NCBI GenBank assembly: GCA_040219235.1
Contig: JAVJSV010000004.1
Coordinates: forward strand, 1-64,000
Origin: Rhodospirillaceae bacterium
GTDB taxonomy: Bacteria; Pseudomonadota; Alphaproteobacteria; Rhodospirillales; Rhodospirillaceae
DNA length: 64,000 nt
Direction of reading: 5' to 3'
The first letter of the stretch is position 1. Each line of letters begins with the position of its first letter. Shown here in pieces: positions 7,399-15,869 of this stretch. The notes below the pieces were generated by a model. The model searched no databases. It had not been told where the DNA came from and worked only from the letters and a program-made list of their open reading frames with translations. The translations under genes were made by a program, and so were the position numbers.

Positions 7399-9504
7399 AT
7401 GTCTTACATAACACGATCTTTTCTGGCTCTTTTTCTGATCTGCTATAGCTCTCACGTTCTGGCTGACAGCCCTGGAGCCTCTGGTTCAGGCGTTAATGTT
7501 GCCATGGATGAAATCGTGGTTTCTGCCCAAAGGCTGGTCGATTCAATATCTTCCGGGGTCTACAGCAGGCAGACGATCGATCGAGATGAGCTAAATGGCC
7601 CTTCTCTGGGCCTGGATGATGTTCTGCGCCGCGTACCCGGCTTTGGCCTCTTTCGCCGACAAGCGTCTCGCGCTGCTCATCCCACCACCCAGGGCGTGAG
7701 TCTCCGGGGGTTGGGCCCCAATGGCGCTGGACGCACTTTGGTGCTCTTAGATGGTGTGCCTCTAAATGATCCGTTTGGAGGGTGGGTTGAGTGGGTCAAT
7801 CTTCCGCCGTCATACATTGAACAAGCATCAGTTGTCCGTGGGGGTGGCGCTGGGACCTGGGGGAACAGTGCCTTGGCCGGCGTTGTCAGGCTAGATAGCC
7901 GGCAACTTATCGGGAACAGCTTGTCTGGTGACATGAGAGTTGGCAGCAAAAGCAGTTTATCAGGAAGCGTACAAGCACAAGGCTTAGTTGCTGATGGTTT
8001 AATGATGGCCTCAGCCCACCATGCGCAGACAGATGGCTACTTTCTCCTGTCATCTGAACAACGAGGGGAAGCAGATCGCCGTGCCGCCCGCAATTCAGAA
8101 GGGGCGCGTTTGACGTGGCGCACTGAAACTAAAAATGGGACTGTATGGTCAATAGGGGGCAGTGCGTCGTCGGATACCTTCATCAATGGTTCAGATGATG
8201 CTGGGTCTAAAACGGATACCTATGGCGTTTTCCTCAGTGCACTTAATGACTCGATAGATGGCGGTCTGTCCTTAGCGACGAACTTTTATGCGACATGGAA
8301 AGATTTCGAAAGCGTCTTTGCGTCATTCGACGCAGCACGCGAGACATCTCGCCCGGTACTTGATCAGTTTGATGTGCCCGCGGCAGGAATTGGCGGCAAT
8401 CTCTTGCTGCGGTGGTCGGAGTCCCCAGATTGGTCGATAGAAGGCGGTGCAGACGTTAGATTTTCTGATGGGGAGACGAATGAACTGTTTCGCAATCTCG
8501 GAGCGGGCTTTACCCGAGAACGCCAAGCAGGGGGTCAGCAGGTTATTGCGGGGGCTTTTGTTGAGGCCAACCGTATTTTGTCTCAGGGAACGATCCTCAC
8601 GGTTGGCGCGCGCAGCGACTACTGGCGGCAAAACAATGGCTCTCGCATCGAGACAGACACGACAAACGGCGACGTACTAATCAATCGCCGTTTTGCTGCA
8701 CGAGAGGGTGTTTCTGTGAATGGCAGAGCTGGTTTCAAAGTGCCGGTTACCACATCTACATCCATAGGTGGGGCCGTGTACTCTGGTTTTAGAGTCCCAA
8801 CACTGAACGAACTGTATCGCCCGTTTCGCGTTGGTAATGATATTACCGAAGCCAACGAAAACCTTGTGAATGAAAAGCTGTTGGGGGCTGAAACATCACT
8901 CGAATGGTCTTCTCGTACGGCATCACTTTCAGCGACGCTTTTCAGAAATGATTTGCATGACCCCATTTTGAATACGACGATCACGACCACACCTGGGTTT
9001 AACAGCGAATTTGGTGTGTTTATTCCCAACGGCGGAAGTTTACGGCAGCGCCAAAATATTGACCGTGTTGAGACCTGGGGCTTGGAGTTTGATGGGACAC
9101 TGCAGGTGAGTGAGGTTCTCTCTTTCAAAGCGGGCTATCTGTATTCTGATCCGAAGGTCAAAAGCAGTGCAACGTCTCCTGAGCTTGAAGGAAATAGGTT
9201 GGCGCAAGTGGCCAAACATCAGGCGACTTTGGGTGTCCAGGTGGCACCAACAGATCGTCTGCGTTTGAGCGCGGATATGATTTATGCCGGGAAGCAATTT
9301 GAGGATGATCTAAATTCACGGGAGTTGGATGATGCTCTGACGGTTGATGTGTTTGCTGGCTATCAGGTCACAGATGAAGTTGAATTTTATCTTGCCGCTG
9401 AAAACCTATTTGATCATCGTGTTGAAGCGGGTCGCACAGCCGATGGTCTTGTCACCCTCGGCTCACCAGTGTTCTTATGGATGGGTGTCCGACTGACGTA
9501 TTAG
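7399..9504 (+). CDS. TonB-dependent outer-membrane receptor
   Basis: About 701 residues. MSYITRSFLALFLICYSSHV with ADS cleavage forms the signal peptide; a TTG at 7363 could extend it by 12 residues. A TonB box, MDEIVVSAQR, is followed by a plug domain (DDVLRRVPGFGLFR, GVSLRGLGPNGAGRTLVLLDG) and a 22-strand-type barrel with SGFRVPTLNELYRPF and the C-terminal AAENLFDHRVEAGRT. Transcribed divergently from the cupredoxin operon. Ligand unknown; the neighbour raises a metal or metallophore as one possibility. Confidence 0.9.
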   Translation: MSYITRSFLALFLICYSSHVLADSPGASGSGVNVAMDEIVVSAQRLVDSISSGVYSRQTIDRDELNGPSLGLDDVLRRVPGFGLFRRQASRAAHPTTQGVSLRGLGPNGAGRTLVLLDGVPLNDPFGGWVEWVNLPPSYIEQASVVRGGGAGTWGNSALAGVVRLDSRQLIGNSLSGDMRVGSKSSLSGSVQAQGLVADGLMMASAHHAQTDGYFLLSSEQRGEADRRAARNSEGARLTWRTETKNGTVWSIGGSASSDTFINGSDDAGSKTDTYGVFLSALNDSIDGGLSLATNFYATWKDFESVFASFDAARETSRPVLDQFDVPAAGIGGNLLLRWSESPDWSIEGGADVRFSDGETNELFRNLGAGFTRERQAGGQQVIAGAFVEANRILSQGTILTVGARSDYWRQNNGSRIETDTTNGDVLINRRFAAREGVSVNGRAGFKVPVTTSTSIGGAVYSGFRVPTLNELYRPFRVGNDITEANENLVNEKLLGAETSLEWSSRTASLSATLFRNDLHDPILNTTITTTPGFNSEFGVFIPNGGSLRQRQNIDRVETWGLEFDGTLQVSEVLSFKAGYLYSDPKVKSSATSPELEGNRLAQVAKHQATLGVQVAPTDRLRLSADMIYAGKQFEDDLNSRELDDALTVDVFAGYQVTDEVEFYLAAENLFDHRVEAGRTADGLVTLGSPVFLWMGVRLTY

Positions 9505-9531
9505 ATAGGCAGAGAGTTTTAGGAGCGCTCA

Positions 9532-10671
9532 GTGATAAGTCCAAAGCTTAAACGCAACACTCAGAAGCCGGCGCGTAAAAAGTCTCTGATCAAGAAAATC
9601 GCGGCTAAACCTAAGACCACATCCCCAAGCTCAGATCCTGTTTTCTCAGCAGCAGCGCTTCAACTGGCCACATACAGTCTTGCGCGTTACCCGGACCGGG
9701 AAAGCGCACGGGCGAGCATGGCGTCTATGCTTGACTACGTTTCGGAGAAGGTGAGGGGGGTAAAGCGTTGGCTTGGCCCTTCTATGAAGCTGATTGTTTT
9801 GCCGGAGTACCTGCTGACCTCCTTCCCGGAGGGCGAACCCGTTCAACAGTGGGCTGATAAAGCAGCGCTGGATGTTGATGGGCCAGAGTACGAGCATTTT
9901 GGTAGGATTGCCCAGGATAATAAACTTTTTCTCGCGGGTAATGCTTACGAAACCGACAAGCACTTTCCGGGATACTACTTTCAGACGTCTTTTATCGTTG
10001 ATCCCAGCGGCGATATTATTTTGCGCTATCGCCGCCTCAATTCTATGTTCTCTCCAACGCCTCATGATGTTTGGGATAAATATCTTGATCTTTATGGCTT
10101 AGAAGCGGTCTTCCCTGTTGCCGAGACAGAGATCGGCAGACTGGCACCCATCGCCTCGGAAGAAATTTTGTACCCGGAAGTCGCACGGTGTTTTGCCATG
10201 CGTGGCGCAGAAGTTTTTACACATTCTTCAAGCGAGTTTTCCAGCCCGGAACAGACCCAAAAAGATGCCGCAAAAATTTGCCGGGCCGTTGAAAATGTTG
10301 CCTACGTGGTTTCTGCGAATACAGGTGGCATACGCGATACAGACATGCCGCCAGATTCCTCTAACGGTGGCTCTCGAATCATAGACTATCGGGGGCGTGT
10401 TTTGCGCGTGTCTGGTCCTGGAGAGAGCAGCGGGGCCAGTGCGGAAATTGACTTAGGCGCCTTGCGTCGAGAGCGCCGTAAAACGGGACTTAACAACCCA
10501 TTGGTCAGGCAACGCTTTGAGGCTTATGCAGAAAGTTATGCCAAGCATGTGTTCCAGCCCGCGAACAGTCTTCTCAAGCAAGATGGCTCGCTGCGGACGC
10601 CCAAGCGTGCGCATTTTGAAGCGGCGCAACAGAAAGTCATTGCCAAGCTGAGCAAGAAAGGGCTGATTTAG
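9532..10671 (+). CDS. Nitrilase-fold protein with degenerate catalytic triad
   Basis: 379 residues starting at GTG 9532, 7 nt after AGGAG. A Lys-rich N-terminal 30 residues precede a carbon-nitrogen hydrolase fold. The triad Glu is E92 (VLPEYLL). The Lys position reads LRYRRLN (Arg168), and the nucleophile elbow reads LAPIASEEILYPE, with Ser209 where the family has Cys. Genuine nitrilases and amidases use Glu-Lys-Cys, so this is either a non-catalytic binding protein or an unusual enzyme. It follows the TonB receptor by 27 bp, probably in one transcript. Confidence 0.75.
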   Translation: MISPKLKRNTQKPARKKSLIKKIAAKPKTTSPSSDPVFSAAALQLATYSLARYPDRESARASMASMLDYVSEKVRGVKRWLGPSMKLIVLPEYLLTSFPEGEPVQQWADKAALDVDGPEYEHFGRIAQDNKLFLAGNAYETDKHFPGYYFQTSFIVDPSGDIILRYRRLNSMFSPTPHDVWDKYLDLYGLEAVFPVAETEIGRLAPIASEEILYPEVARCFAMRGAEVFTHSSSEFSSPEQTQKDAAKICRAVENVAYVVSANTGGIRDTDMPPDSSNGGSRIIDYRGRVLRVSGPGESSGASAEIDLGALRRERRKTGLNNPLVRQRFEAYAESYAKHVFQPANSLLKQDGSLRTPKRAHFEAAQQKVIAKLSKKGLI

Positions 10672-10785
10672 GCCCATACAGTTATTATTCGAACGCGAAA
10701 TTTAAGTTGATTGAGGCGTCTCAAGCTAGATTTGAGTCTCTTTGGAGTTGCCGTCGTTCGTGCTAAAAACTTACTTAGGACGCAA

Positions 10786-10808
10786 CCAGCCAAGAAGTGG
10801 CTGGCTTT
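10786..10808 (+). terminator. Hairpin ahead of the pseudokinase gene
   Basis: CCAGCCA and TGGCTGG arms around AGAAG, followed by CTTTAAAT. It could end the receptor/nitrilase transcript or act as a leader structure, since the next gene's SD (GGGGAGGA) begins about 10 bp later. The short T stretch makes termination uncertain. Confidence 0.4.
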
Positions 10809-10831
10809 AAATCCGGGGAGGAACTCGGAAA

Positions 10832-13273
10832 ATGATCGACATGGACCGCCAAAGGGCGTTTGCCGTGCTTGGTCTGCCTGATGATGCCAGCAGCGATGAG
10901 ATCGATGCCCTGGTGAGAGAAAGGCGGCGAAAGCTTCGTCAGCGCATCATTTTTGCTTCGTCTGCAGAGCAGCGGCGTTCCAGTGAACGTGCCCTAGCAG
11001 AGCTTGAGAGCGCTCATATTGTCGCGTCAATCGCGCTGGAGGATAGCCAAAGCCTTCCGCCGTCTGGATCAAAGCTAAACTTTGCCGCTGGCGTAACGCT
11101 TGGTGATCGATATGTCATAAGAGACCGCGTTGGGTATGGCGAGAGCGGTGCGGTATTCGCCGCGCTTGATCTTTCGTCTGGCAAAGATGTCGCGCTTAAA
11201 TTTATCCGCTCTGAGCTGTTGCTTGTGCCCGGTACCCGTAAGCGCCTGAACGCTGCAATTGAAACGATATCGGGGCTAATTCACGAGGGTATCGCGCGTG
11301 TTTACGGCGTTTCAGACCTTATAGGTCATGCGGTTGTGCAAACGGAGTTGCTTCCTCAGCGCAATTTGCGATCCTTGGTCGAAAGTCATAGGCCCCAGCC
11401 TCTCGGTGCCCGCTGCGGTGGTTTGCCAATCAAGCAGGTTGCCGAGATCATTCAGCAGGTCTCTGCTGCCCTCGACGGTGCACGGCAGAAGACGCTTCAC
11501 TTAAACCTTAAGCCCGAGAATATTATTTTGACGGATGATGGCGGCATAAAGCTGACGGATTTTGGCTTTGAGTCGATCCTTGGGCCGGCGCTGCAAATCA
11601 CCAATCCGACGGCGCGTGAGCAGCGCAGATATCGCGCCCCTGAAGTGGCGAGGCAATCTGAATCTGGCACAAGCGGCGATGCCCCGGTGGGAGAACAGGC
11701 CGATCAGTATTCCTTGGCGGCGATCGCGCATTACTTGCTCTTATCGACCGCACCCTACCCTGATCCATCCGCGTATTCGCTGCAGCACATGGGGTTGAGT
11801 GAGCCTATGGCACAGGTTCTTTCACGGGCGCTCAGTGCGTCTCCAGCCAGCAGGTTTCCATCTGTGTCTGATTTTTCGACCGCGTTAGTTCGTGCATCCA
11901 AGAGCCGTATTTCTCAGCGTGTTGTTTTAAATTCTGTACTATCCATGACGCTGGCGACCATTATCCTGTTTGGCGGCATTTCTCTTGTCACGGGTGAAGA
12001 TAATCCACTTTCTAAGCTTGCAAGGCCCTTGATGTCTATGATTCCGGGGCTTGGCACTCTGCCTGCACAACAGACTGAAGTGCTTCTGACCCAGGATAAA
12101 GTGCTGACACTCTCAAGAGAATTGACGTCAGCGCAGAATGCGCTGCGCAGAGCTGTATTTGAGGCACGCATTGATCTGCGTGCTAAAGCTCAAGTGATTG
12201 ATTTAGCGGAGACCGGCGATCAGTTGCAGCAAGCTGAAGCCGAGTACAGTCAGGCTGATGCACATCTGCAACGGCTGACAGCGCTTTGGGATGTCGCAAA
12301 TCCTGAGATATTTAATAGCCCAGATGCCCTAAATGCCGTCAATCTTATTGGGCTCGCAAATGAGCATATTACCCAAGGCCGGCCAGAAAACGCCGGGATG
12401 GTGCTGCGACGCGCAGAGATTGTGTTGCGGGAAAAGTTAAGAGACTACGCGCAGGCTGAAACGCTCATCACGCAACAGTTCTCAAATGTCGAAGGTAACG
12501 AGCCTCAAACCGAGAACTTGCGCCGTGCCTGGCAGTCTGCGTCGCAGGACCGACGGCGTGTGGCCATGGAGATGCAGTCAAGAATGGTTACGATTCCGCG
12601 CGGATCATTTGACATGGGTGACGTCGCTGGCGTTGGCAATGCAACTGAGCAGCCAATTCGGTCCGTGCTTGTGCCCGCATTCCAATTATCTGCTTATGAA
12701 GTCACAGTCCAAGAGTACGGTCTCTGTGTTTTAGATGGTGTCTGCGCAAACATCATAGATGACTCATCCGGTCTCTCTGTAAACACTCCACTCACGGGCG
12801 CGAGTTGGTTTGATGCACAAGCGTACCTGACTTGGATCTCCCAAAAAACGGGCGAAGACTATCGTTTACCAACCGAATCTGAATGGGAATATGCCGCACA
12901 GGCGAACCTGGGACTGGCTTATCCGTGGGGTGTGCAAGCCGGGCGGGGGATGGCCAACTGCATCAATTGTGGAAGCGCGTGGGAAGGTGTGGGCGTGGCT
13001 CCGGTGGCATCGTTCGCGCCAAACGCCTTTGGACTTTACGATATGGCGGGCAATGTCTGGGAATGGACGGCAGACTGCTGGTATCCCAACTATGAAGCGG
13101 CGCCTGCGATTGCGATTGCACGCGAAGACAATGCCTTATGCTCGGAACGTGTCATGCGGGGCGGGTCATGGGACAATGAAGCATGGCTTGCGCGAACCAC
13201 TTACCGCGGGCGTGGCCGCGCAGATATGCGCCAGGACCTTACCGGATTTCGCATTGCTAAATCTTTAAACTAA
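10832..13273 (+). CDS. Membrane pseudokinase fused to an FGE-like (SUMF1/PvdO-type) domain
   Basis: 813 residues with strong SD GGGGAGGA. Residues 1-70 resemble a J-like helical region. A Ser/Thr-kinase fold spans about 90-350: Gly loop GYGESGAVF, Lys123 in VALKF, and DFG at 243-245. The catalytic loop reads HLNLKPEN, so Asn225 replaces the catalytic Asp; phosphotransfer is doubtful. One TM near 364-386 puts the C-terminus in the periplasm. After a helical stretch, about 585-813 form an FGE-sulfatase domain (PRGSFDMGD, LPTESEWEYAA, AGNVWEWTADCWY, MRGGSWDNEAW). The Cys pair of true formylglycine-generating enzymes is absent after RGGSW. Probably a transmembrane receptor or scaffold; ligand unknown. 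Confidence 0.85.
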   Translation: MIDMDRQRAFAVLGLPDDASSDEIDALVRERRRKLRQRIIFASSAEQRRSSERALAELESAHIVASIALEDSQSLPPSGSKLNFAAGVTLGDRYVIRDRVGYGESGAVFAALDLSSGKDVALKFIRSELLLVPGTRKRLNAAIETISGLIHEGIARVYGVSDLIGHAVVQTELLPQRNLRSLVESHRPQPLGARCGGLPIKQVAEIIQQVSAALDGARQKTLHLNLKPENIILTDDGGIKLTDFGFESILGPALQITNPTAREQRRYRAPEVARQSESGTSGDAPVGEQADQYSLAAIAHYLLLSTAPYPDPSAYSLQHMGLSEPMAQVLSRALSASPASRFPSVSDFSTALVRASKSRISQRVVLNSVLSMTLATIILFGGISLVTGEDNPLSKLARPLMSMIPGLGTLPAQQTEVLLTQDKVLTLSRELTSAQNALRRAVFEARIDLRAKAQVIDLAETGDQLQQAEAEYSQADAHLQRLTALWDVANPEIFNSPDALNAVNLIGLANEHITQGRPENAGMVLRRAEIVLREKLRDYAQAETLITQQFSNVEGNEPQTENLRRAWQSASQDRRRVAMEMQSRMVTIPRGSFDMGDVAGVGNATEQPIRSVLVPAFQLSAYEVTVQEYGLCVLDGVCANIIDDSSGLSVNTPLTGASWFDAQAYLTWISQKTGEDYRLPTESEWEYAAQANLGLAYPWGVQAGRGMANCINCGSAWEGVGVAPVASFAPNAFGLYDMAGNVWEWTADCWYPNYEAAPAIAIAREDNALCSERVMRGGSWDNEAWLARTTYRGRGRADMRQDLTGFRIAKSLN

Positions 13274-13291
13274 GGTTGGTTGAATGCAGCC

Positions 13292-14011
13292 TTATGCGGC
13301 GTTTTTTGCGATGTAAATTGTTTGTGTGAAGGTGTTGCCCTGAAGTGGATTCGGGAATGTGACTTCTTCGGCTCGTGCTGAACCGAAGACACCCTCCAGA
13401 TGCGTCACAAATGTTGCGCTGGGTAAATCGTTAGACCACAACCCAAAGACACCCTCTGGGCGGAGATGGCTTGAGAGCTTGGTTAGCCCCTCGGCGGTGT
13501 AAAAAGATGCATTTTGCTGCGCCAGTAGAAACTCGGGTGAGTGATCAATGTCGACCAGGATTGCATCGAATTTCCGCTGTGCAATTTCCGTATCAAATCC
13601 GTCAGCGCTGGCAGCCAGTTCAAAAAAGTCAGCCTGTCTGAAACGGCATCGCTTATCCGTTGTTAGTTGTGCGCCGAGAGGCAACAGCCCTGACCTATGC
13701 CAGTCAATCACAGCTTCTAGCGCATCAATAACAATCACAGACTTAACGGTTGGATGGTCCAGAGCTGCCGCAGCGGTATATCCGAGGCCAAGGCCACCAA
13801 TCACAACGTCACCGCCACCACTTGGTAAGTCTGCTAAACCCAAATTCGCAAGGGCGATTTCCGATGCCGTAAAGAGGCTCGACATCAAAAAAGCGTCATC
13901 CAATTTGATTTCCAGCACATCAACATCAAGCGCAGGCTCGCGGCGTTGGCGCAGGCTAATCACACCGATAGGTGTGTCACGGCAATCAATTTCTTTAAAG
14001 GAGACACTCAT
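13292..14011 (-). CDS. Spermidine synthase-like protein
   Basis: 239 residues with a Rossmann methyltransferase/aminopropyltransferase fold. The glycine motif reads GGLGLGYTAAAAL, the ribose-binding acid lies in VIVIDALEAVIDWH, and a central Asp-rich strand reads FDAILVDIDHSPEFLL. Polyamine synthases normally have GGGDG in the first motif and a catalytic Asp near the last, so the real substrate may not be putrescine. No other polyamine genes are nearby. Convergent with the pseudokinase gene. Confidence 0.65.
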   Translation of the reverse strand: MSVSFKEIDCRDTPIGVISLRQRREPALDVDVLEIKLDDAFLMSSLFTASEIALANLGLADLPSGGGDVVIGGLGLGYTAAAALDHPTVKSVIVIDALEAVIDWHRSGLLPLGAQLTTDKRCRFRQADFFELAASADGFDTEIAQRKFDAILVDIDHSPEFLLAQQNASFYTAEGLTKLSSHLRPEGVFGLWSNDLPSATFVTHLEGVFGSARAEEVTFPNPLQGNTFTQTIYIAKNAA

Positions 14012-14051
14012 GATCTAGGTTCTCAAAGCATTAAGCTTTCAGAGATGTTGG

Positions 14052-14243
14052 TCAATCAGATGAAATGTCTGGTGTTGCAGGTGTCACGGTATCTGCTGGG
14101 GTATCGGCCTGTTCGGGCGACTCTGTGTCACCGCGTTTCTCGGCGGATTTGGCTTGTTTTGCGGCCAGACGTTCTGCCTTCTTGGCAGCCTTTTGCCGAT
14201 CTCGTTCAAATCGGTCGAACTGATAATTAGGTTTTCTCGCCAT
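14052..14243 (-). CDS. Small highly charged protein, function unknown
   Basis: 63 residues starting MARKPNYQFDRFERDRQKAA. The ATG at 14243 follows AAAGGAAG at ideal spacing, so the 12 residues encoded upstream are probably untranslated. The N-terminal half is a basic helix rich in Lys, Arg and Ala; the tail is acidic and rich in Thr/Pro/Asp. Similar small proteins beginning with a MARKPNY-type motif occur as conserved hypotheticals in Alphaproteobacteria. A nucleic-acid or ribosome contact is possible but not shown. Confidence 0.6.
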   Translation of the reverse strand: MARKPNYQFDRFERDRQKAAKKAERLAAKQAKSAEKRGDTESPEQADTPADTVTPATPDISSD

Positions 14244-14308
14244 CGGCAGTTCTTCCTTTAGATAAAGTTTGTGAACCAAGCCAAGTATTGGCGAAGCCAG
14301 AATGCGAT

Positions 14309-14340
14309 GATGCCGTCTCTAAGGTTTTAGAGACGGCATC
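14309..14340 (-). terminator. Terminator hairpin after the cold-shock gene
   Basis: Perfect 14-bp stem GATGCCGTCTCTAA with a 4-nt loop, starting 9 bp past the cold-shock gene stop. Flanking AATGC/GCATT extends it after a small bulge. The T tract is poor on the minus strand and modest (CATTTTC) on the plus strand. Confidence 0.6.
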
Positions 14341-14349
14341 GCATTTTCG

Positions 14350-14559
14350 TTAGTCGGCGAGAGATAAATTCTCAGCAGACTGCTTGCCGTTTTGGCCAGC
14401 TTGAAGTTCGTAATTAACTTTTTGGCCTTCGTTCAGGCCAGACAATCCAGCGCGTTCAACGGCAGAGATATGCACAAAAGCATCCTTCGAACCGTCTTCA
14501 GGCTCAATGAATCCAAAACCTTTAGCGGCATTAAAAAATTTCACGGTACCGATAGTCAT
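14350..14559 (-). CDS. Cold-shock domain protein
   Basis: 69 residues starting [18 protein letters not shown]. The ATG at 14559 follows GAGGAAAAA; five extra in-frame codons upstream are unlikely to be used. RNP1 ([11 protein letters not shown]) and RNP2 (DAFVHISAV) are both present, giving the five-stranded OB fold that binds single-stranded RNA and DNA. Family members act as RNA chaperones, some cold-induced. The long AT-rich leader upstream suits the post-transcriptional control known in cspA-type genes. Confidence 0.93.
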   Translation of the reverse strand: MTIGTVKFFNAAKGFGFIEPEDGSKDAFVHISAVERAGLSGLNEGQKVNYELQAGQNGKQSAENLSLAD

Positions 14560-14574
14560 TATATTTTTCCTCAA

Positions 14575-14880
14575 ACACAGAGTGTTTTCTTCCTCATGTC
14601 ACACCACGCGACACGACGGTTGGTGCAACGCTCACACTGTCAGGGGATAAATTAAGTAATCGGCGTACCGGCTATTCAAAGAATACTAAACAAATGTAAT
14701 ACGTATAAGAGACTATTTAGGGGATATCCTCGGGAAGTCAATAACGGTCGAATAATGACGTTATATTCTCAGCGCAGATTCTCAGGTCAACTGCAGTTGT
14801 AAGCCTCTACAATCACTACAAAAAAAGCCCCCAGCGTCTGAGCCGGGGGCTGATTTGTCGACAAGTTTTCTGTGTAAAAT
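14575..14880. other. Cold-shock gene leader and intergenic region
   Basis: About 300 bp holding the DUF1838 gene terminator (14820-14851) and some 220 bp ahead of the cold-shock gene, presumably its promoter and 5' leader. No ORF was supported. A structured cold-shock leader is plausible but was not folded. Confidence 0.45.
14820..14851 (-). terminator. Rho-independent terminator after the DUF1838 gene
   Basis: On the minus strand AGCCCCC pairs with GGGGGCT across about 12 nt and is followed directly by a run of seven T. Located about 30 bp past the stop of the DUF1838 gene. Confidence 0.88.
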
Positions 14881-15786
14881 TTAGAACGGAAACTCGCGTT
14901 TCAACGGTTCCGGTCCGCCACGCTCTTCCATGACTTTCTTGAAGTACGTCCAGCTTGTTTCGTTTTCACGCTCATCATCAAGCGGTGGAGGCGAAGTATA
15001 TTTTGGATAATTCGCTGCGATCTCATCCTTGATCGTCTCTGACATGTCATCCCAGCTTTCTAGCTTTTTGCCAGCTGTGTGCATGTAAATGATGCCGTCG
15101 CGTCCGGCCATTTGCATCCACGGAAGCCAGTCGGAGTGACGCACCCAACCGATTTGCACATTGGCTGTTGCTGTGTCCTCATCAAGTAAGGATTCAACAT
15201 CGCCGAAGAAGTTGAACATCTCGGTCGCGCGATACGTGCCACCGATATACTTCTGGTAATCGCCAGCAAGAACATTGGTGTAGTAAAGCGGAATTGTGGA
15301 TGTGAACCACCAGCGGTCGTTCAGCATATCGCCGGGGAATTTTGAAACTTTCCCATCCCGCCCTTTGCCAAAAGAGGGTCCAGAATTCACGGGGTCGTTG
15401 TCGACATGCAGCACTTCGACTTCCTCGCCGGTATATGGGTTTTCCCACGTGCGAAGAACTTCACCGGTTTTGGCGTCTTTATAGAGCAAGATTTCGCGGG
15501 TAATGAGCTTATAGCCATAGTTGCCGTCTGCATCTCGCACAGTGTCGCAATGGCGAATGTTCATGCCTTCCACGTCAAACAACAGTTTGTCAGACATGCC
15601 CATGCGTCGGCCAAAAGCGCTGCCATGCCACCAGTAGGTCACAGCCTCGCCATCATTAAGTGAGCATTGGATTTTGCGCATGATTTTGGCCATGCCTTCA
15701 GCGGTCTCCAGATCGTGTTGGCCAGCCGTCGCGATGCTCGGTAGAGCCAGCGCAAAGGCGGCAGCTAAGAGTGTTTTCTTAATCAT
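14881..15786 (-). CDS. Secreted DUF1838 family protein
   Basis: 301 residues. The signal peptide MIKKTLLAAAFALALPSIA is cut near ATA-GQ. The mature protein carries the Trp/Tyr-rich pattern of DUF1838 (VTYWWHGSAFG, TWENPYTGEEVEVLHV, NDRWWFTSTIPLYYTN, WLPWMQMAGRDG), a periplasmic family of unknown function seen in marine and environmental Proteobacteria. SD GGGAGAA and a strong terminator make it a single-gene unit. Confidence 0.8.
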   Translation of the reverse strand: MIKKTLLAAAFALALPSIATAGQHDLETAEGMAKIMRKIQCSLNDGEAVTYWWHGSAFGRRMGMSDKLLFDVEGMNIRHCDTVRDADGNYGYKLITREILLYKDAKTGEVLRTWENPYTGEEVEVLHVDNDPVNSGPSFGKGRDGKVSKFPGDMLNDRWWFTSTIPLYYTNVLAGDYQKYIGGTYRATEMFNFFGDVESLLDEDTATANVQIGWVRHSDWLPWMQMAGRDGIIYMHTAGKKLESWDDMSETIKDEIAANYPKYTSPPPLDDERENETSWTYFKKVMEERGGPEPLKREFPF

Positions 15787-15869
15787 GTATTTCTCCCTGA
15801 TGAAGGGCAGCGGCGTTGTGATTTGCTGCCCCAGTAGAAGAGGAATCTAATTTTTTGAGGTCAAAGGGG

